A stretch of 64,000 nt of DNA, taken from Sphingomicrobium sediminis (GTDB lineage Bacteria; Pseudomonadota; Alphaproteobacteria; Sphingomonadales; Sphingomonadaceae). A program made the position numbers and the translations under genes. This document shows, one piece after another, positions 46,295-55,927 of the stretch; the stretch's first letter is position 1, and each line of letters begins with the position of its first letter. The stretch covers positions 868,001 through 932,000 of the forward strand of contig NZ_JAMSHT010000001.1 of assembly GCF_023805295.1 (NCBI RefSeq). Direction: 5' to 3'. The notes under the pieces are model-generated. The model saw only the letters and a list, made by a program, of their open reading frames with translations. It ran no database searches and was not told where the DNA came from.

Positions 46295-46907
46295 TTTGGG
46301 CTGCCTCGGCTGTCGCGCGCTTCGCGCCGAAGCGCGGCTCGGACCCGCTGAGGATCCGGGCGATATTCGCACGATGCTTCCACCAGATGAGAAGCGTGAA
46401 ACCGAGCAGCATGGGGAACAAAGTGTCGTCGCCGCGGACCAACGCCGTGACCGGGGCCGCGACCGCGGCCATCAGCCCGCCAGCGGCAGAGATCCGCGTG
46501 ACGAGGAAGAAGAACAGCCAGGCACCAAAGGCGATCGCGGCATAGATCCAGTTGAGTGCAAGCAGGATGCCGAAGAATGTCGCGACGCCCTTGCCGCCGC
46601 GAAACTTCAGCCAGATGGGGTAGAGGTGACCCAAGAGTGCGCCCGTCGCCCCGAACAATTCGGCATTGTCGGGAAAGAAGTGACGCGCCACCAGCACAGC
46701 CGCGACACCTTTCAGAAGGTCGAGGAATAACACGAGCGCCCCGATGCCCTTACCCGCCGCACGCACCGCATTGGTCGCCCCGATATTGCCCGAACCGGTC
46801 GCGCGTAGGTCGCCTTTGCCGGCGAGACGGACGAGAATGATGCCGAAGGGAATCGACCCCAACAGGTAGCCGATCAGCAGCGGGGCGAATTGGTAGGCGT
46901 CGATCAT
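46266..46907 (-). CDS. plsY: Acyl-phosphate glycerol-3-phosphate acyltransferase
   Basis: PlsY is the membrane enzyme that makes lysophosphatidic acid from acyl phosphate. The 213-residue protein has five or more hydrophobic helices and the three family motifs: LLGSIPFGIILV, GSGNIGATNAVRAAGKG and KFRGGKGVATFFG. The ATG at 46907 is chosen; the upstream in-frame start at 46970 adds non-conserved residues. It overlaps dprA and is divergent from murI, with about 80 bases between. Confidence 0.95.
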   Translation of the reverse strand: MIDAYQFAPLLIGYLLGSIPFGIILVRLAGKGDLRATGSGNIGATNAVRAAGKGIGALVLFLDLLKGVAAVLVARHFFPDNAELFGATGALLGHLYPIWLKFRGGKGVATFFGILLALNWIYAAIAFGAWLFFFLVTRISAAGGLMAAVAAPVTALVRGDDTLFPMLLGFTLLIWWKHRANIARILSGSEPRFGAKRATAEAAQNGDDDNSAP

Positions 46908-46990
46908 CGCAATCCTCGTTAAGGGCCCTGCCCGCGCCAGACAAGAGACGGGATTGCGGAAATCAGCCATTCGCGGCTAGCAGAGTGGCG

Positions 46991-47779
46991 ATGCAATCCG
47001 ACGCGCCTCTCCTATTCTTCGACTCCGGTATCGGCGGTCTGTCGATCCTCGGACCGACGCGCGAGCTCTTGCCCAACGCGCCGATTGTCTACGCGGCAGA
47101 CAATGCCGCCTTTCCTTATGGCACGCGGAGCGAGGCGGAGATTGCGGCGCGCGTCCCCGCCTTGCTGGGCCGTCTGGTCGAACGCGTGCATCCGCGGCTC
47201 GTCACCATTGCGTGCAACACCGCCAGCACCATCGCCCTCGATCATGTCCGCGCCGCGCTCGACGTGCCGGTCGTCGGCACGGTCCCGGCCATCAAGCCTG
47301 CCGCCGAACATTCGCAAAGCCGCGTCATCGGCGTGCTCGGCACGCAGGCGACCGTTCGCCAGCCTTATGTGGACGACCTGGCCGCGAAGTTTGCAAGCGA
47401 CTGCACCGTCTTGCGACACGGCTCGGCCGCCTTGGTCGAACTTGCCGAGCAGCGACTGGCGAGCGCATCGGTCGACAAGGCCGATGTGATTGCTGCTGCC
47501 CAACCCCTGTTCGACCAGCCGGAAGGAGACCGGCTCGATACCGTCGTCCTGGCGTGCACCCACTTCCCCTTGCTTGCCGACTGGCTCCGCGAGGCGCACC
47601 CGGGCGTCGCCTTCATTGACGGAGGTCAAGGAATTGCGAGGCGAATCGCTTATCTCACCAATGGCCAGTCCTGGCCCGATGCCCGTCCCCAAGGCCGCGC
47701 CCTGTTCACGGGCGCCGTCCCGCAGGCGCTCGCACCGGCAATGGAAGGCTTTGGAATTACCGACCTTTCGACCCTTTGA
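46991..47779 (+). CDS. murI: Glutamate racemase
   Basis: MurI makes D-glutamate for peptidoglycan. The 262-residue protein has the N-terminal substrate motif FFDSGIGGLSIL, the first catalytic cysteine in IACNTAS and the second in LACTHFPLL. A GTG two codons earlier (46985) could also start it; neither has a clear ribosome-binding site. It is divergent from plsY, and hemA follows 46 bases later on the same strand. Confidence 0.94.
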   Translation: MQSDAPLLFFDSGIGGLSILGPTRELLPNAPIVYAADNAAFPYGTRSEAEIAARVPALLGRLVERVHPRLVTIACNTASTIALDHVRAALDVPVVGTVPAIKPAAEHSQSRVIGVLGTQATVRQPYVDDLAAKFASDCTVLRHGSAALVELAEQRLASASVDKADVIAAAQPLFDQPEGDRLDTVVLACTHFPLLADWLREAHPGVAFIDGGQGIARRIAYLTNGQSWPDARPQGRALFTGAVPQALAPAMEGFGITDLSTL

Positions 47780-47825
47780 TTTACGTTTCAAGAAGGGTTA
47801 AAGGCCCCGGCCAAGAGAGCGAGAC

Positions 47826-49040
47826 ATGGATTATAACGGCATCTTCAAGGCAGCGATCGACCGGCTGCACGACGAGGGACGCTATCGCGTCTTCATCGAT
47901 ATCTTGCGCAACAAGGGCAATTTCCCCAACGCGCGCTGCTTCCACGGCCATAACGGACCCAAGCCGATCACGGTGTGGTGTTCGAACGACTATCTGGGCA
48001 TGGGACAGCACGACAAGGTCATCGCCGCGATGGAGCAGGCACTGCACGATGTCGGCGCAGGCTCGGGCGGGACGCGCAATATCGGTGGCAACACGCACCT
48101 GCATGTGAACCTCGAGGCGGAGCTGGCCGACCTCCATGCCAAGGAAGCGGCCCTGCTCTTCACGTCGGGCTATGTCTCCAACGAAGCGACGTTGTCGACG
48201 ATCGCCAAGCTGCTGCCCGGCTGCGTCGTCTATTCGGACGAATTGAACCACGCATCGATGATTGCGGGCATCCGCAATTCGGGATGCGAGAAGAAGATCT
48301 TCCGCCACAACGATCTGGACCATCTCGAGCAGCTGCTCATGGACGCGCCGGCCGAGGCACCCAAGCTCATCGCGTTCGAAAGCGTCTATTCGATGGACGG
48401 CGACATCGCGCCGATCGAGGCGATCTGCGACCTTGCCGATAAATATGGTGCTATCACCTATCTGGACGAAGTTCATGCCGTGGGCATGTACGGCGCGCGC
48501 GGCGGCGGCATTTCGGAACGCGACGGCCTGGCCGAGCGGGTCACCATCATCGAAGGCACGCTGGGCAAGGCGTTCGGCGTGATGGGCGGCTATGTCGCGG
48601 CCGACAAGACGATCATCGACTGCATCCGCTCCTATGCGCCGGGCTTCATCTTCACTACGAGCCTGTCGCCCGTCCTTGCGGCCGGTGCGCTGGCCAGCGT
48701 CAAGCACCTCAAGGGCTCGGACGTCGAGCGCAACGCGCAGCAGGACAAGGCTGCAATGCTCAAGCGAAAGATGGTCGAGGCCGGCTTGCCGGTCATGCCG
48801 AGCGTAACCCATATCGTCCCGCTGATGGTCGGCGACCCCGTCAAGGCCAAGGATATCAGCGACATCCTGCTCGCCGAATATGGCTGTTACGTGCAGCCCA
48901 TCAACTTCCCGACCGTGCCGCGCGGCACGGAGCGGCTGCGCTTCACGCCCGGGCCGTTCCATACGGAAGCGATGATGGACGAGCTGGTGAAGGGCCTGAA
49001 GGAAATCTGGGGCCGCCTCGACCTCAAGCTCGCCGCCTAG
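47826..49040 (+). CDS. hemA: 5-aminolevulinate synthase
   Basis: ALAS condenses glycine and succinyl-CoA, the first step of the C4 route to heme, which marks alphaproteobacteria. The 404-residue PLP enzyme has the N-terminal [35 protein letters not shown], the PLP-binding Asp in [12 protein letters not shown] and the Schiff-base lysine in EGTLGKAFG. Its TAG shares CTAG with the convergent DUF3429 gene. Confidence 0.97.
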   Translation: MDYNGIFKAAIDRLHDEGRYRVFIDILRNKGNFPNARCFHGHNGPKPITVWCSNDYLGMGQHDKVIAAMEQALHDVGAGSGGTRNIGGNTHLHVNLEAELADLHAKEAALLFTSGYVSNEATLSTIAKLLPGCVVYSDELNHASMIAGIRNSGCEKKIFRHNDLDHLEQLLMDAPAEAPKLIAFESVYSMDGDIAPIEAICDLADKYGAITYLDEVHAVGMYGARGGGISERDGLAERVTIIEGTLGKAFGVMGGYVAADKTIIDCIRSYAPGFIFTTSLSPVLAAGALASVKHLKGSDVERNAQQDKAAMLKRKMVEAGLPVMPSVTHIVPLMVGDPVKAKDISDILLAEYGCYVQPINFPTVPRGTERLRFTPGPFHTEAMMDELVKGLKEIWGRLDLKLAA

Positions 49041-49483
49041 GCGAGATGTCCCGCAAGGATCGTCAGCGTCCCCAGCATCAGCGATAGGGGCAAGCGCAGC
49101 CGCATCCACCATTTGGGCGTCATGCCACGTTGGTGCAGCCAGCCGTCGACAAGCGGCGACAGCAAGATGAGAATGCCGACAACCAGTCCCGACAGGCGCG
49201 GGGCGAGGTTCATGAAGCTGAACGACAGGACCAGCAGCATGAAGGCGATGAGGCTCGGCAGCACAGACAGGATCATGATGCCGGCGGGCGGCTTGGCCTT
49301 TTGCGCCGCGAACGCCCACCAGGCGCCGCCGAGGAAGGTCAGGATCAGCATCCCGTAGACGACGCCCCAGAACGAGAAGCTGTGCGTCGCGGGGTTGTTC
49401 ATCTCGCCCAGCGCGATGATCGCGATCGGCGGCAGGAGGCCGGCAAAGCCCAGCACTTTGGGCCAGAAGGGGATCTTGTTCAT
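49037..49483 (-). CDS. DUF3429-type membrane protein
   Basis: The 148-residue protein has five hydrophobic helices and features of the DUF3429 family, such as [34 protein letters not shown] and an ending helix pair around [18 protein letters not shown]. The function is unknown. The stop overlaps that of hemA in CTAG. The start is divergent from rpiB with a spacer of 87 bases. Confidence 0.78.
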   Translation of the reverse strand: MNKIPFWPKVLGFAGLLPPIAIIALGEMNNPATHSFSFWGVVYGMLILTFLGGAWWAFAAQKAKPPAGIMILSVLPSLIAFMLLVLSFSFMNLAPRLSGLVVGILILLSPLVDGWLHQRGMTPKWWMRLRLPLSLMLGTLTILAGHLA

Positions 49484-49570
49484 GACCCCGTTTGTGGACG
49501 GTCAAATTTTCACTGGCAAGGTGGCCATAGGTGGTGGCGCGGAGGCGCGCGGGCCGCTACATCTTGGGGC

Positions 49571-49996
49571 ATGAAAATCGCGATCGCTTCCGACCATGCC
49601 GGCTTCAACCTGAAAGCCATCCTCGTCCAGACACTCACGACTGCCGGACATGAGGTCGCAGACCTCGGCCCCGACAATCCCGAAAGCGTCGATTATCCCG
49701 ATTATGGCAAGAAGCTTGCCGACCATATCGCGGCAGGCGAGGCCGAAAAGGGCATCGTCGTGTGCGGGTCGGGCATCGGCATCTCGATCGCCGTCAATCG
49801 CAACCCGGCCTGCCGCTGCGCCCGGGTCAGCGAGCCGCTTTCGGCTGCGCTTGCCCGCCAGCATAACGATGCCAACGTCATCGCATTGGGCGAGCGTCTG
49901 GTCGGCGTCGACATGGCCAAGGCAATCGTCGAGGCTTTCCTCACCACCGAATTCGAAGGCGGGCGTCACCAGCGCCGCGTCGACAAACTCAGCTAA
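49571..49996 (+). CDS. rpiB: Ribose-5-phosphate isomerase B
   Basis: RpiB interconverts ribose 5-phosphate and ribulose 5-phosphate. The 141-residue protein begins MKIAIASDHAGFNLK and contains VDYPDYGKKLA and the active-site CGSGIGISIAVNR. It leads the run rpiB-glyA-nrdR-trmJ-like, spaced nine bases or less, which links pentose, one-carbon and deoxynucleotide metabolism. Confidence 0.95.
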   Translation: MKIAIASDHAGFNLKAILVQTLTTAGHEVADLGPDNPESVDYPDYGKKLADHIAAGEAEKGIVVCGSGIGISIAVNRNPACRCARVSEPLSAALARQHNDANVIALGERLVGVDMAKAIVEAFLTTEFEGGRHQRRVDKLS

Positions 49997-50005
49997 GGGC
50001 AATTC

Positions 50006-51313
50006 ATGGCTTCCGCACCCGACCTCTCCGCGATCCGCAGCGACGGCTTCTTCACCGACGGCGTGGCAACGACCGATCCCGACATCGCCAAGGCACTCGA
50101 TGCCGAGCTGACACGCGAACAGAAGCAGATCGAGCTGATCGCATCGGAGAATATCGTCTCCAAGGCGGTGCTCGAAGCGCAAGGCAGCGTGCTCACGAAT
50201 AAATATGCCGAAGGCTATCCGGGCCGCCGTTACTATCAGGGTTGCGCGCCGTCGGACTCGGTCGAGCAGCTCGCCATCGATCGCGCCAAACAACTCTTCG
50301 ACTGCGCCTATGTAAACGTGCAGCCGCATTCGGGCGCGCAGGCCAATGGCGCAGTCAACCTGGCGCTGATCAAGCCCGGCGACACGATCCTCGGCATGAG
50401 CCTCGATGCGGGCGGCCACCTTACGCATGGCGCCAAGCCCGCCCAGTCGGGCAAATGGTTCAACGCGGTGCAATATGGCGTAACCGAGGACACCCACCTT
50501 ATCGATTATGACGAGGTCGAGCGGCTTGCGGTCGAGCATAAGCCCGCGCTCATCATTGCGGGTGGCAGCGCCTATCCGCGCCAGATCGATTTCGCCCGCT
50601 TCCGCGCCATTGCCGACAAGGTGGGCGCCTACCTCCATGTCGACATGGCGCACTTTGCCGGCCTCGTCGCGGCTGGCGAGCATCCGAGCCCCCTGCCCCA
50701 CGCCCACGTCGTTACGACGACCACGCACAAAACGCTGCGCGGACCGCGAGGCGGCATGATTCTTTCCAATGACGAAGCGCTGGGCAAGAAATTCAACAGC
50801 GCGGTATTCCCGGGCCTCCAGGGCGGACCGCTGATGCACGTCATCGCGGCCAAGGCGGTCGCTTTCGGCGAGGCACTACGCCCCGAATTCAAGACCTACT
50901 CGCGCCAAGTCATTCGCAATGCACAAGTCCTGTGCGAGCGGCTGAAAGAACGCGGTGCCGACCTGGTCGCCGGCGGGACCGATACGCATGTCGGCCTCAT
51001 CGACCTTCGCCCGCTCGGTATTACCGGCAAGGATGCCGACGAGGCGCTCGAGCGCGCCAGCATCACCTGCAACAAGAATGGCGTGCCCTTCGACCCGCTG
51101 CCTCCACTGAAAACGAGCGGCATCCGTGTCGGCTCGCCCGCCGGCACGACGCGCGGCTTTGGCGAGGAAGAATTCCGCGCCATCGGTGACATGGTTGCCG
51201 ACGTGCTCGACGGTGTCGCGAAGTCGGGCGGCGAAGGCGATGCCGGGGTCGAGGCCGCGGTGAAGGCCCGCGTCGAAGCGCTGTGCGACCGCTTCCCGAT
51301 CTACGAGGGCTGA
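50006..51313 (+). CDS. glyA: Serine hydroxymethyltransferase
   Basis: GlyA converts serine and THF to glycine and methylene-THF with PLP. The 435-residue protein has [25 protein letters not shown], the PLP lysine motif [16 protein letters not shown] and [15 protein letters not shown]. It starts nine bases after rpiB and ends five bases before nrdR. The glycine cleavage genes at the right edge of the window act on the same one-carbon pool. Confidence 0.97.
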   Translation: MASAPDLSAIRSDGFFTDGVATTDPDIAKALDAELTREQKQIELIASENIVSKAVLEAQGSVLTNKYAEGYPGRRYYQGCAPSDSVEQLAIDRAKQLFDCAYVNVQPHSGAQANGAVNLALIKPGDTILGMSLDAGGHLTHGAKPAQSGKWFNAVQYGVTEDTHLIDYDEVERLAVEHKPALIIAGGSAYPRQIDFARFRAIADKVGAYLHVDMAHFAGLVAAGEHPSPLPHAHVVTTTTHKTLRGPRGGMILSNDEALGKKFNSAVFPGLQGGPLMHVIAAKAVAFGEALRPEFKTYSRQVIRNAQVLCERLKERGADLVAGGTDTHVGLIDLRPLGITGKDADEALERASITCNKNGVPFDPLPPLKTSGIRVGSPAGTTRGFGEEEFRAIGDMVADVLDGVAKSGGEGDAGVEAAVKARVEALCDRFPIYEG

Positions 51314-51317
51314 TCGG

Positions 51318-51776
51318 TTGCGCTGTCCCTTCTGTACCCACGAACAAAGCCAGGTGAAGGATAGCCGCCCGTCGGAAGATGGCGCGGCGATCCGGCGGCG
51401 TCGCCAATGCGAAGGCTGCGGCGCGCGTTTTACCACCTTCGAACGCGTCCAGCTGCGCGATCTCACCGTCGTCAAGAAAGACGGCAAGCGCGAGCCGTTC
51501 GAGCAAGCCAAGCTTCAGGCATCCATCCGCCATGCCTGCCGTAAGCGCAACATTTCCGAAGGCCAGATCGAACGGCTTGCCCATTCGATCCAGCGCCAGC
51601 TCGAAACCCAGTCGGGCGACGATGTCGACGCCGGTGCGATCGGCGAAGCGGTGATGGACGGGCTGAAGGCCTTGGACGACGTCGCCTATATCCGCTTCGC
51701 CTCTGTCTATCGCGACTTCAAGGAAGCCGGCGACTTCGCCGATTTTGCCGGCAGCGTGGATGAGAAGGATGAGTGA
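51318..51776 (+). CDS. nrdR: Transcriptional repressor NrdR
   Basis: NrdR senses ATP/dATP and represses ribonucleotide reductase genes. The 152-residue protein has the zinc ribbon RCPFC...[13 protein letters not shown] at the N-terminus and the ATP-cone domain starting [16 protein letters not shown]. The start is TTG 51318, with GAGGG eight bases upstream inside the end of glyA. No ATG fits the zinc ribbon. The glyA-nrdR pairing is widely conserved. Confidence 0.95.
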   Translation: MRCPFCTHEQSQVKDSRPSEDGAAIRRRRQCEGCGARFTTFERVQLRDLTVVKKDGKREPFEQAKLQASIRHACRKRNISEGQIERLAHSIQRQLETQSGDDVDAGAIGEAVMDGLKALDDVAYIRFASVYRDFKEAGDFADFAGSVDEKDE

Positions 51777-52491
51777 CAAGCCCATCGTTGTGCTGGTCAA
51801 TCCCCAGCTCGGCCAGAATATCGGCAAGGCGGCGCGTGCCATGCTCAATTTCGGGCTTACCGAGATGCGCCTCGTGGCGCCGCGCGATGGCTGGCCCAAT
51901 CCCGAAGCAGGTCCGGCCGCGTCGGGCGCCGACATCGTCCTCGATCAAGCCAAAGTTTACGACACGACGGCCGAGGCACTTGCGGACGTCAGTCTCGTCT
52001 TTGCATCGACCGTTAGGCGCCGCGAACTGAAGACGCCGGTGGTCGGCCCCGAGGACATGGCGCGCGAGATTCACGCGAACGAGGGCAAGTCGGCAATCCT
52101 GTTCGGTCCCGAACGCTCCGGCCTCACTGGCGAAGACGTCAACCTCGCGCAGCGCATCGTGACCGTGCCGATCAATCCCGAATTCGGGAGCCTCAACCTC
52201 GCCCAGGCGGTGATCCTGCTGGCCTATGAATGGTCGCGCCAAGCTGGCGATGACCTTGCCCAACCGACCATGAAGGACGAAGAGCCGCGCGCGCCGATGG
52301 GCGAACTCAACGCGCTGATCGACCATCTCGACGGCGCTCTCGACCAGCGCGGCTACTTCTTTCCCGAAGACCGCGCCGAGGCCACGCGCACGACGATCCG
52401 CACGATCCTCACCAAGCCCGGCTGGTCGAGCCGCGAGATCGGTGCCTTGTTCGGGATCGTGAAGACGCTGGAAAAGCCGCCCAAGGGCTAG
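51769..52491 (+). CDS. RNA 2'-O-methyltransferase, SpoU/TrmJ-like
   Basis: The 240-residue SPOUT methyltransferase has all three family motifs: [27 protein letters not shown] and [18 protein letters not shown], with a C-terminal helical extension. It resembles TrmJ, which methylates position 32 of tRNA, but substrate assignment is inference. The start at 51769 overlaps the nrdR end by eight bases; ATG 51760 is an alternative. Its stop shares CTAG with the convergent chorismate mutase gene. Confidence 0.87.
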   Translation: MSDKPIVVLVNPQLGQNIGKAARAMLNFGLTEMRLVAPRDGWPNPEAGPAASGADIVLDQAKVYDTTAEALADVSLVFASTVRRRELKTPVVGPEDMAREIHANEGKSAILFGPERSGLTGEDVNLAQRIVTVPINPEFGSLNLAQAVILLAYEWSRQAGDDLAQPTMKDEEPRAPMGELNALIDHLDGALDQRGYFFPEDRAEATRTTIRTILTKPGWSSREIGALFGIVKTLEKPPKG

Positions 52492-52796
52492 CCGCGGGTC
52501 GCGTCGTAGCGGTCGAATTCGTGCGCGATCGAGGTTTCGATGAGATCCTCGTAGAGCCGGTCCAGCAACTTGCGATCGACGCCCAGTCGCTCGGCCTCGG
52601 CATCGACCTTCGCCTTCACGTCCGCCTTGCGCCATTCATCGCGCACCGCCTCGCGGTTCGGTTTGATGCGCGCTGCAGCGTCCATATAGCCGAAACGGCG
52701 CTTCAACAGGGCCACGATGTCGCGGTCGACGGCATCCACGCCGGCGCGGACTTCATCCATGGATTGGCAATTTTCCGGGGAAACAACCTCGCTCAT
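52488..52796 (-). CDS. Chorismate mutase (AroQ-type)
   Basis: This 102-residue helical protein fits stand-alone AroQ chorismate mutases that turn chorismate into prephenate. The expected RAGVDAVDRDIVALLKRR helix with the active-site Arg, then the Arg-Lys pair in AARIKPNR, and a C-terminal helix with LYEDLIETSIAHEFD are visible. In related bacteria such proteins also act in salicylate pathways (isochorismate-pyruvate lyase), which cannot be ruled out. ATG 52802 is a second start option; neither has a clear ribosome-binding site. Confidence 0.82.
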   Translation of the reverse strand: MSEVVSPENCQSMDEVRAGVDAVDRDIVALLKRRFGYMDAAARIKPNREAVRDEWRKADVKAKVDAEAERLGVDRKLLDRLYEDLIETSIAHEFDRYDATRG

Positions 52797-52924
52797 GGGC
52801 ATGTCATAAGCGAGGCCGCAGCGCCCTGCCACCTGAATATATGCCGATATTTCAATTAATTTGCCGTTCAGTTATTGTTCACGGTTCGAGGAGCAGCCTC
52901 GAAAGCCTCAGAAGGAGACGTTTT

Positions 52925-53191
52925 ATGATCGACCTTTTGTTGGCGGCAATGATCGCCAATCCTTCGGTTCCGTCGAACCCCAACGAAGTCGTCGTGGTTT
53001 GCTGGCGCGAGCAGCTCTCGAGCATTCTCGACCAGTGCGCGTCGATGCCGGCGTCGCAGCTTGCGACGTTCGTGCCCCCTGAGGAGGCGCTGGAATTGAA
53101 GGCAGGTTATGGTGCGTACTTCCGCATGGCCAATGAAGGCGCTGGCGAACCCAAGCGCTACAAGGTCGTCCTGCGGACGAGCGTCAACTAA
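52925..53191 (+). CDS. Small, possibly exported protein of unknown function
   Basis: The 88-residue ORF has AAGGAG eight bases before its ATG, which argues that it is translated. It starts with a short hydrophobic run (IDLLLAAMIANP) that might be a weak signal peptide, then has two cysteines (VVVVCWREQL and LDQCAS) and an ending KRYKVVLRTSVN. I recognise no family. An AT-rich stretch at about 52840-52880 may carry its promoter, and a terminator follows. Confidence 0.6.
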   Translation: MIDLLLAAMIANPSVPSNPNEVVVVCWREQLSSILDQCASMPASQLATFVPPEEALELKAGYGAYFRMANEGAGEPKRYKVVLRTSVN

Positions 53192-53224
53192 CCCCCTCCT
53201 TCCGTAAAAAAGAGGGAAACAAGG

Positions 53225-53251
53225 CGGGCGCCCGAGTATCGGCGCCCGTTT
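53225..53251 (+). terminator. Intrinsic terminator after the small ORF
   Basis: CGGGCGCC (53225-53232) pairs with GGCGCCCG (53241-53248) around an eight-base loop, followed by TTTG. It ends the transcript of the 52925-53191 gene before the rpsD promoter. Confidence 0.75.
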
Positions 53252-53290
53252 GCGTATCTGAGATAGCCCTGAACGACGTCGCTTAAATGC

Positions 53291-53319
53291 TTGACGTCGA
53301 AGGGCACTTTTCCTAGATG
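53291..53319 (+). promoter_or_regulatory. Promoter of rpsD
   Basis: TTGACG (53291-53296) and TAGATG (53314-53319) are 17 bases apart. The expected start near 53326 would give a leader of about 97 bases before rpsD that contains the nested stem-loops at 53341-53396. Confidence 0.65.
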
Positions 53320-53340
53320 CGCCCTCGCAATTGATCCCAC

Positions 53341-53396
53341 ATGTCCGGTGAAGTGGTGATCGCGGCAGGCCATGCCTGCCGGAGCGGTCCGGACAT
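53341..53396 (+). promoter_or_regulatory. Nested stem-loop leader of rpsD
   Basis: ATGTCCGG (53341-53348) pairs with CCGGACAT (53389-53396), enclosing a second perfect stem CGGCAGGC (53363-53370) with GCCTGCCG (53374-53381) and loop CAT. There is no T-tract. The structure ends 26 bases before the start codon and could be an S4-binding autoregulatory site. That role is inference. Confidence 0.55.
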
Positions 53397-53422
53397 CATA
53401 TTGAGCTAATTGGAGAAATAGC

Positions 53423-54037
53423 ATGTCGAAGCGCACGAGCGCCAAGTATAAACTCGACCGTCGCATGGGCGAAAACGTCTTTGGTCGCCCGAAGAGCCCG
53501 GTCAACCGCCGCGAATATGGCCCCGGCCAGCACGGCCAGCGTCGTAAGGGCAAGATGTCCGACTACGGCCTGCAGCTGCGCGCCAAGCAGAAGCTGAAGG
53601 GCTATTACGGCGACGTCACCGAAAAGCAGTTCCGTCGCACCTTCAAGGACGCGTCGAACATGAAGGGCGATACCTCGCAGAACCTCATCGGCCTGCTCGA
53701 GCGTCGTCTCGACATGATCGTCTATCGCGCCAAGTTCGCGCCGACTATCTGGGCCGCGCGTCAGCTGGTCAGCCACGGTCACATCCGCGTCAACGGCGTG
53801 AAGTGCAACATCGCCTCGCGTCGCTGCGACGTGAACGACGAGATCTCGCTCGGTTCGAAGGCCAAGGAAATGGCCCTCGTCCTCGAAGCGCAGAGCCTCG
53901 CCGAGCGCGACATCCCCGACTATGTTTCGGTCGACAGCGATCACCAGGTGACCTTCACCCGCGTGCCGCAGCTCGACGAAGTGCCCTACCCGGTGCGCAT
54001 GGAACCGAACTTGGTCGTCGAATTCTATTCGCGCTGA
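53423..54037 (+). CDS. rpsD: 30S ribosomal protein S4
   Basis: S4 nucleates 30S assembly by binding 16S rRNA. The 204-residue protein begins [20 protein letters not shown] and has the S4 RNA-binding domain with [17 protein letters not shown] and [20 protein letters not shown]. It is a single-gene unit with its own promoter, structured leader and terminator, unlike the Escherichia alpha operon. Confidence 0.97.
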   Translation: MSKRTSAKYKLDRRMGENVFGRPKSPVNRREYGPGQHGQRRKGKMSDYGLQLRAKQKLKGYYGDVTEKQFRRTFKDASNMKGDTSQNLIGLLERRLDMIVYRAKFAPTIWAARQLVSHGHIRVNGVKCNIASRRCDVNDEISLGSKAKEMALVLEAQSLAERDIPDYVSVDSDHQVTFTRVPQLDEVPYPVRMEPNLVVEFYSR

Positions 54038-54064
54038 TCCTTTCTAGCGATCTACGCGTTCAAG

Positions 54065-54094
54065 AGGGCGGCCCTTCACGGGGTCGCCCTTTTT
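54065..54094 (+). terminator. Intrinsic terminator of rpsD
   Basis: AGGGCGGCCC pairs with GGGTCGCCCT around a short loop (one G-T pair) and is followed by TTTTT. It lies 27 bases after the rpsD stop, just before the agmatine deiminase gene. Confidence 0.88.
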
Positions 54095-54110
54095 GCTGCA
54101 TGGGACATCA

Positions 54111-55079
54111 ATGAGCATCATTCCGCCGCCAGAATGGGCGCCGCACAAGGCGATGTGGATCGGTTTCCCGAGCCATCCCGATCTGTGGGAAGACGATCTC
54201 GCGCCGGCACAGGCCGAAGTCGCCGCGATGGCCAAGGCGCTATGGGCCGAGGGCGAAGGCGAGGAGATCTGGCTGGTCGCCGCCACGGAAGAAGCCGCCG
54301 CGACGGCGCGCGACATGGCGCCCTTCGCCAAGGTCGTCGTCGAACCATTCGGTGATGTATGGCTCCGCGATACCGGCCCCGTGCTCCGCAGCGATGGCCG
54401 GGCGCAGGGCTTCGGCTTCAACGGCTGGGGCGGCAAATATGAGCTTGAAGGCGACGATAGCATCGGCGAGCGGCTCGCGGCCGCGGCCGGCCTGCCCTAC
54501 GACAAGGCCGACTGGATCCTCGAGGGCGGCGCGATCGACGGCGATGGCACCGGCACCTTCATCACCACCGAGCAATGCCTGCTCAATCCCAACCGCAATC
54601 CCGGCCTGTCGCGCGAAGACATCGAAGCGCGGCTGAAACGTGACCTTGGCGCGACCAGGATCGTCTGGCTGGGCGACGGGCTCGCCAACGACCATACGGA
54701 CGGCCATGTCGATAATCTGGCGCGCTTCGTGGCGCCGGGCAGAGTGGCCATTCCCGAGCCGGCAGGTCCCGACGATGTGAACGCCGACATCTATGGTGAC
54801 GCGGCGATGCGCCTGCTCGACGCGGAGCTGGAAGTCGTCGCCATCCCCTCGTTGGGAACGCAGGCCGCGGATGGCGAGATCATTCCGGCCAGCTACATGA
54901 ACTTCCTCATCGGCAATGCCGCCGTCATCGTCCCAATCTACGGCGCCGAAAGCGACCTTGCCGCCATCGAAGCAATTGGCGGGCTCTTTCCCGACAAGCG
55001 CATCCACGGCCTTCGCGCCGACCATGTCCTGACGGGCGGCGGCTCGTTCCACTGCATTTCGCAACAGGTACCACAATGA
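54111..55079 (+). CDS. aguA: Agmatine deiminase
   Basis: AguA turns agmatine into N-carbamoylputrescine and ammonia. The 322-residue protein has the family marks PEWAPHKAMWIGFP, the catalytic acid region DVWLRDTGPVL, NGWGGKY, the histidine in NDHTDGHVDN and the nucleophile Cys in GGGSFHCISQQ at the end. The ATG at 54111 is used; upstream codons fall in the rpsD terminator. It overlaps aguB in ATGA, giving a two-step arginine-decarboxylase-type putrescine route. Confidence 0.94.
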   Translation: MSIIPPPEWAPHKAMWIGFPSHPDLWEDDLAPAQAEVAAMAKALWAEGEGEEIWLVAATEEAAATARDMAPFAKVVVEPFGDVWLRDTGPVLRSDGRAQGFGFNGWGGKYELEGDDSIGERLAAAAGLPYDKADWILEGGAIDGDGTGTFITTEQCLLNPNRNPGLSREDIEARLKRDLGATRIVWLGDGLANDHTDGHVDNLARFVAPGRVAIPEPAGPDDVNADIYGDAAMRLLDAELEVVAIPSLGTQAADGEIIPASYMNFLIGNAAVIVPIYGAESDLAAIEAIGGLFPDKRIHGLRADHVLTGGGSFHCISQQVPQ

Positions 55080-55927
55080 CCAAGATCACCGTCTCCGCGC
55101 TCCAGCTCGCTCTTGGTGGCAGCGTCGAGGAAAATATCGCCGCCGTGACCGAACTCGTCCGCGAGGCGGCGAGCGAAGGCGCTGAGGTCGTCCTGCCGCC
55201 CGAACTGTTCGAAGGCCCCTATTTCTGCCGCGAAGAAGATGAGACCCTCTTCGCGACGGCCAAGCCGACCGCGAAGCATCCAAGCGTGCTGGCGATGCAG
55301 AAGCTCGCCGACGAACTCGGTATCTATATCCCGACCAGCTTTTTCGAGCAGGACGGACCGCATCACTACAATTCGCTCGCCATGATCGCGCCGGGCGGCA
55401 AGATCGAGGGCGTCTATCGCAAGAGCCACATTCCCGACGGGCCGGGCTATGAGGAGAAATTCTACTTCCGCCCCGGCAATACCGGTTTCAAGACCTGGGA
55501 CGGCCCCGACGAGCGCCGTCTGGGTGTCGGGATCTGCTGGGACCAATGGTATCCGGAAACCGCGCGCGCGATGATGCTGATGGGTGCCGAAATCCTGTTC
55601 TACCCGACCGCGATCGGCTCCGAACCGCACGACCCCGACCTCGACACCAGCCGCATGTGGCGCCGTGCGATGATCGGCCATGCAGTGAGCAATGTCGTGC
55701 CCGTCGTCGCCGCCAACCGCATCGGCACCGAATGCGGCCAGCGTTTCTACGGCCACAGCTTCATCTGCGATGAGCGCGGTGATTTGGTCGCTGAATTCGG
55801 CGCCGAGGAAACGGGCGTCCTGACGGCCAGCTTCGACCTCGACAAGGTCCGCGAACATCGCGCCGCTTTCGGCTTCTTCCGCGACCGGCGACCCGAACTC
55901 TACGGACGCCTGACCCAGGACATTTGA
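55076..55927 (+). CDS. aguB: N-carbamoylputrescine amidase
   Basis: AguB hydrolyses N-carbamoylputrescine to putrescine. The 283-residue nitrilase-superfamily enzyme has the Glu-Lys-Cys triad: PPELFEGPYF, YRKSHIPDGPGY and GVGICWDQWYPETAR. It overlaps aguA upstream and the unknown 196-residue gene downstream by one base (TGATG), so the third gene may belong to the same pathway or transcript. Confidence 0.94.
   Translation: MTKITVSALQLALGGSVEENIAAVTELVREAASEGAEVVLPPELFEGPYFCREEDETLFATAKPTAKHPSVLAMQKLADELGIYIPTSFFEQDGPHHYNSLAMIAPGGKIEGVYRKSHIPDGPGYEEKFYFRPGNTGFKTWDGPDERRLGVGICWDQWYPETARAMMLMGAEILFYPTAIGSEPHDPDLDTSRMWRRAMIGHAVSNVVPVVAANRIGTECGQRFYGHSFICDERGDLVAEFGAEETGVLTASFDLDKVREHRAAFGFFRDRRPELYGRLTQDI

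Noticed and set aside
47781-49505. A 574-codon open frame on the minus strand
   Set aside because: It is antisense to hemA, whose PLP motifs are complete.
49502-50839. A 445-codon open frame on the minus strand
   Set aside because: It is antisense to rpiB and glyA, both certain genes.
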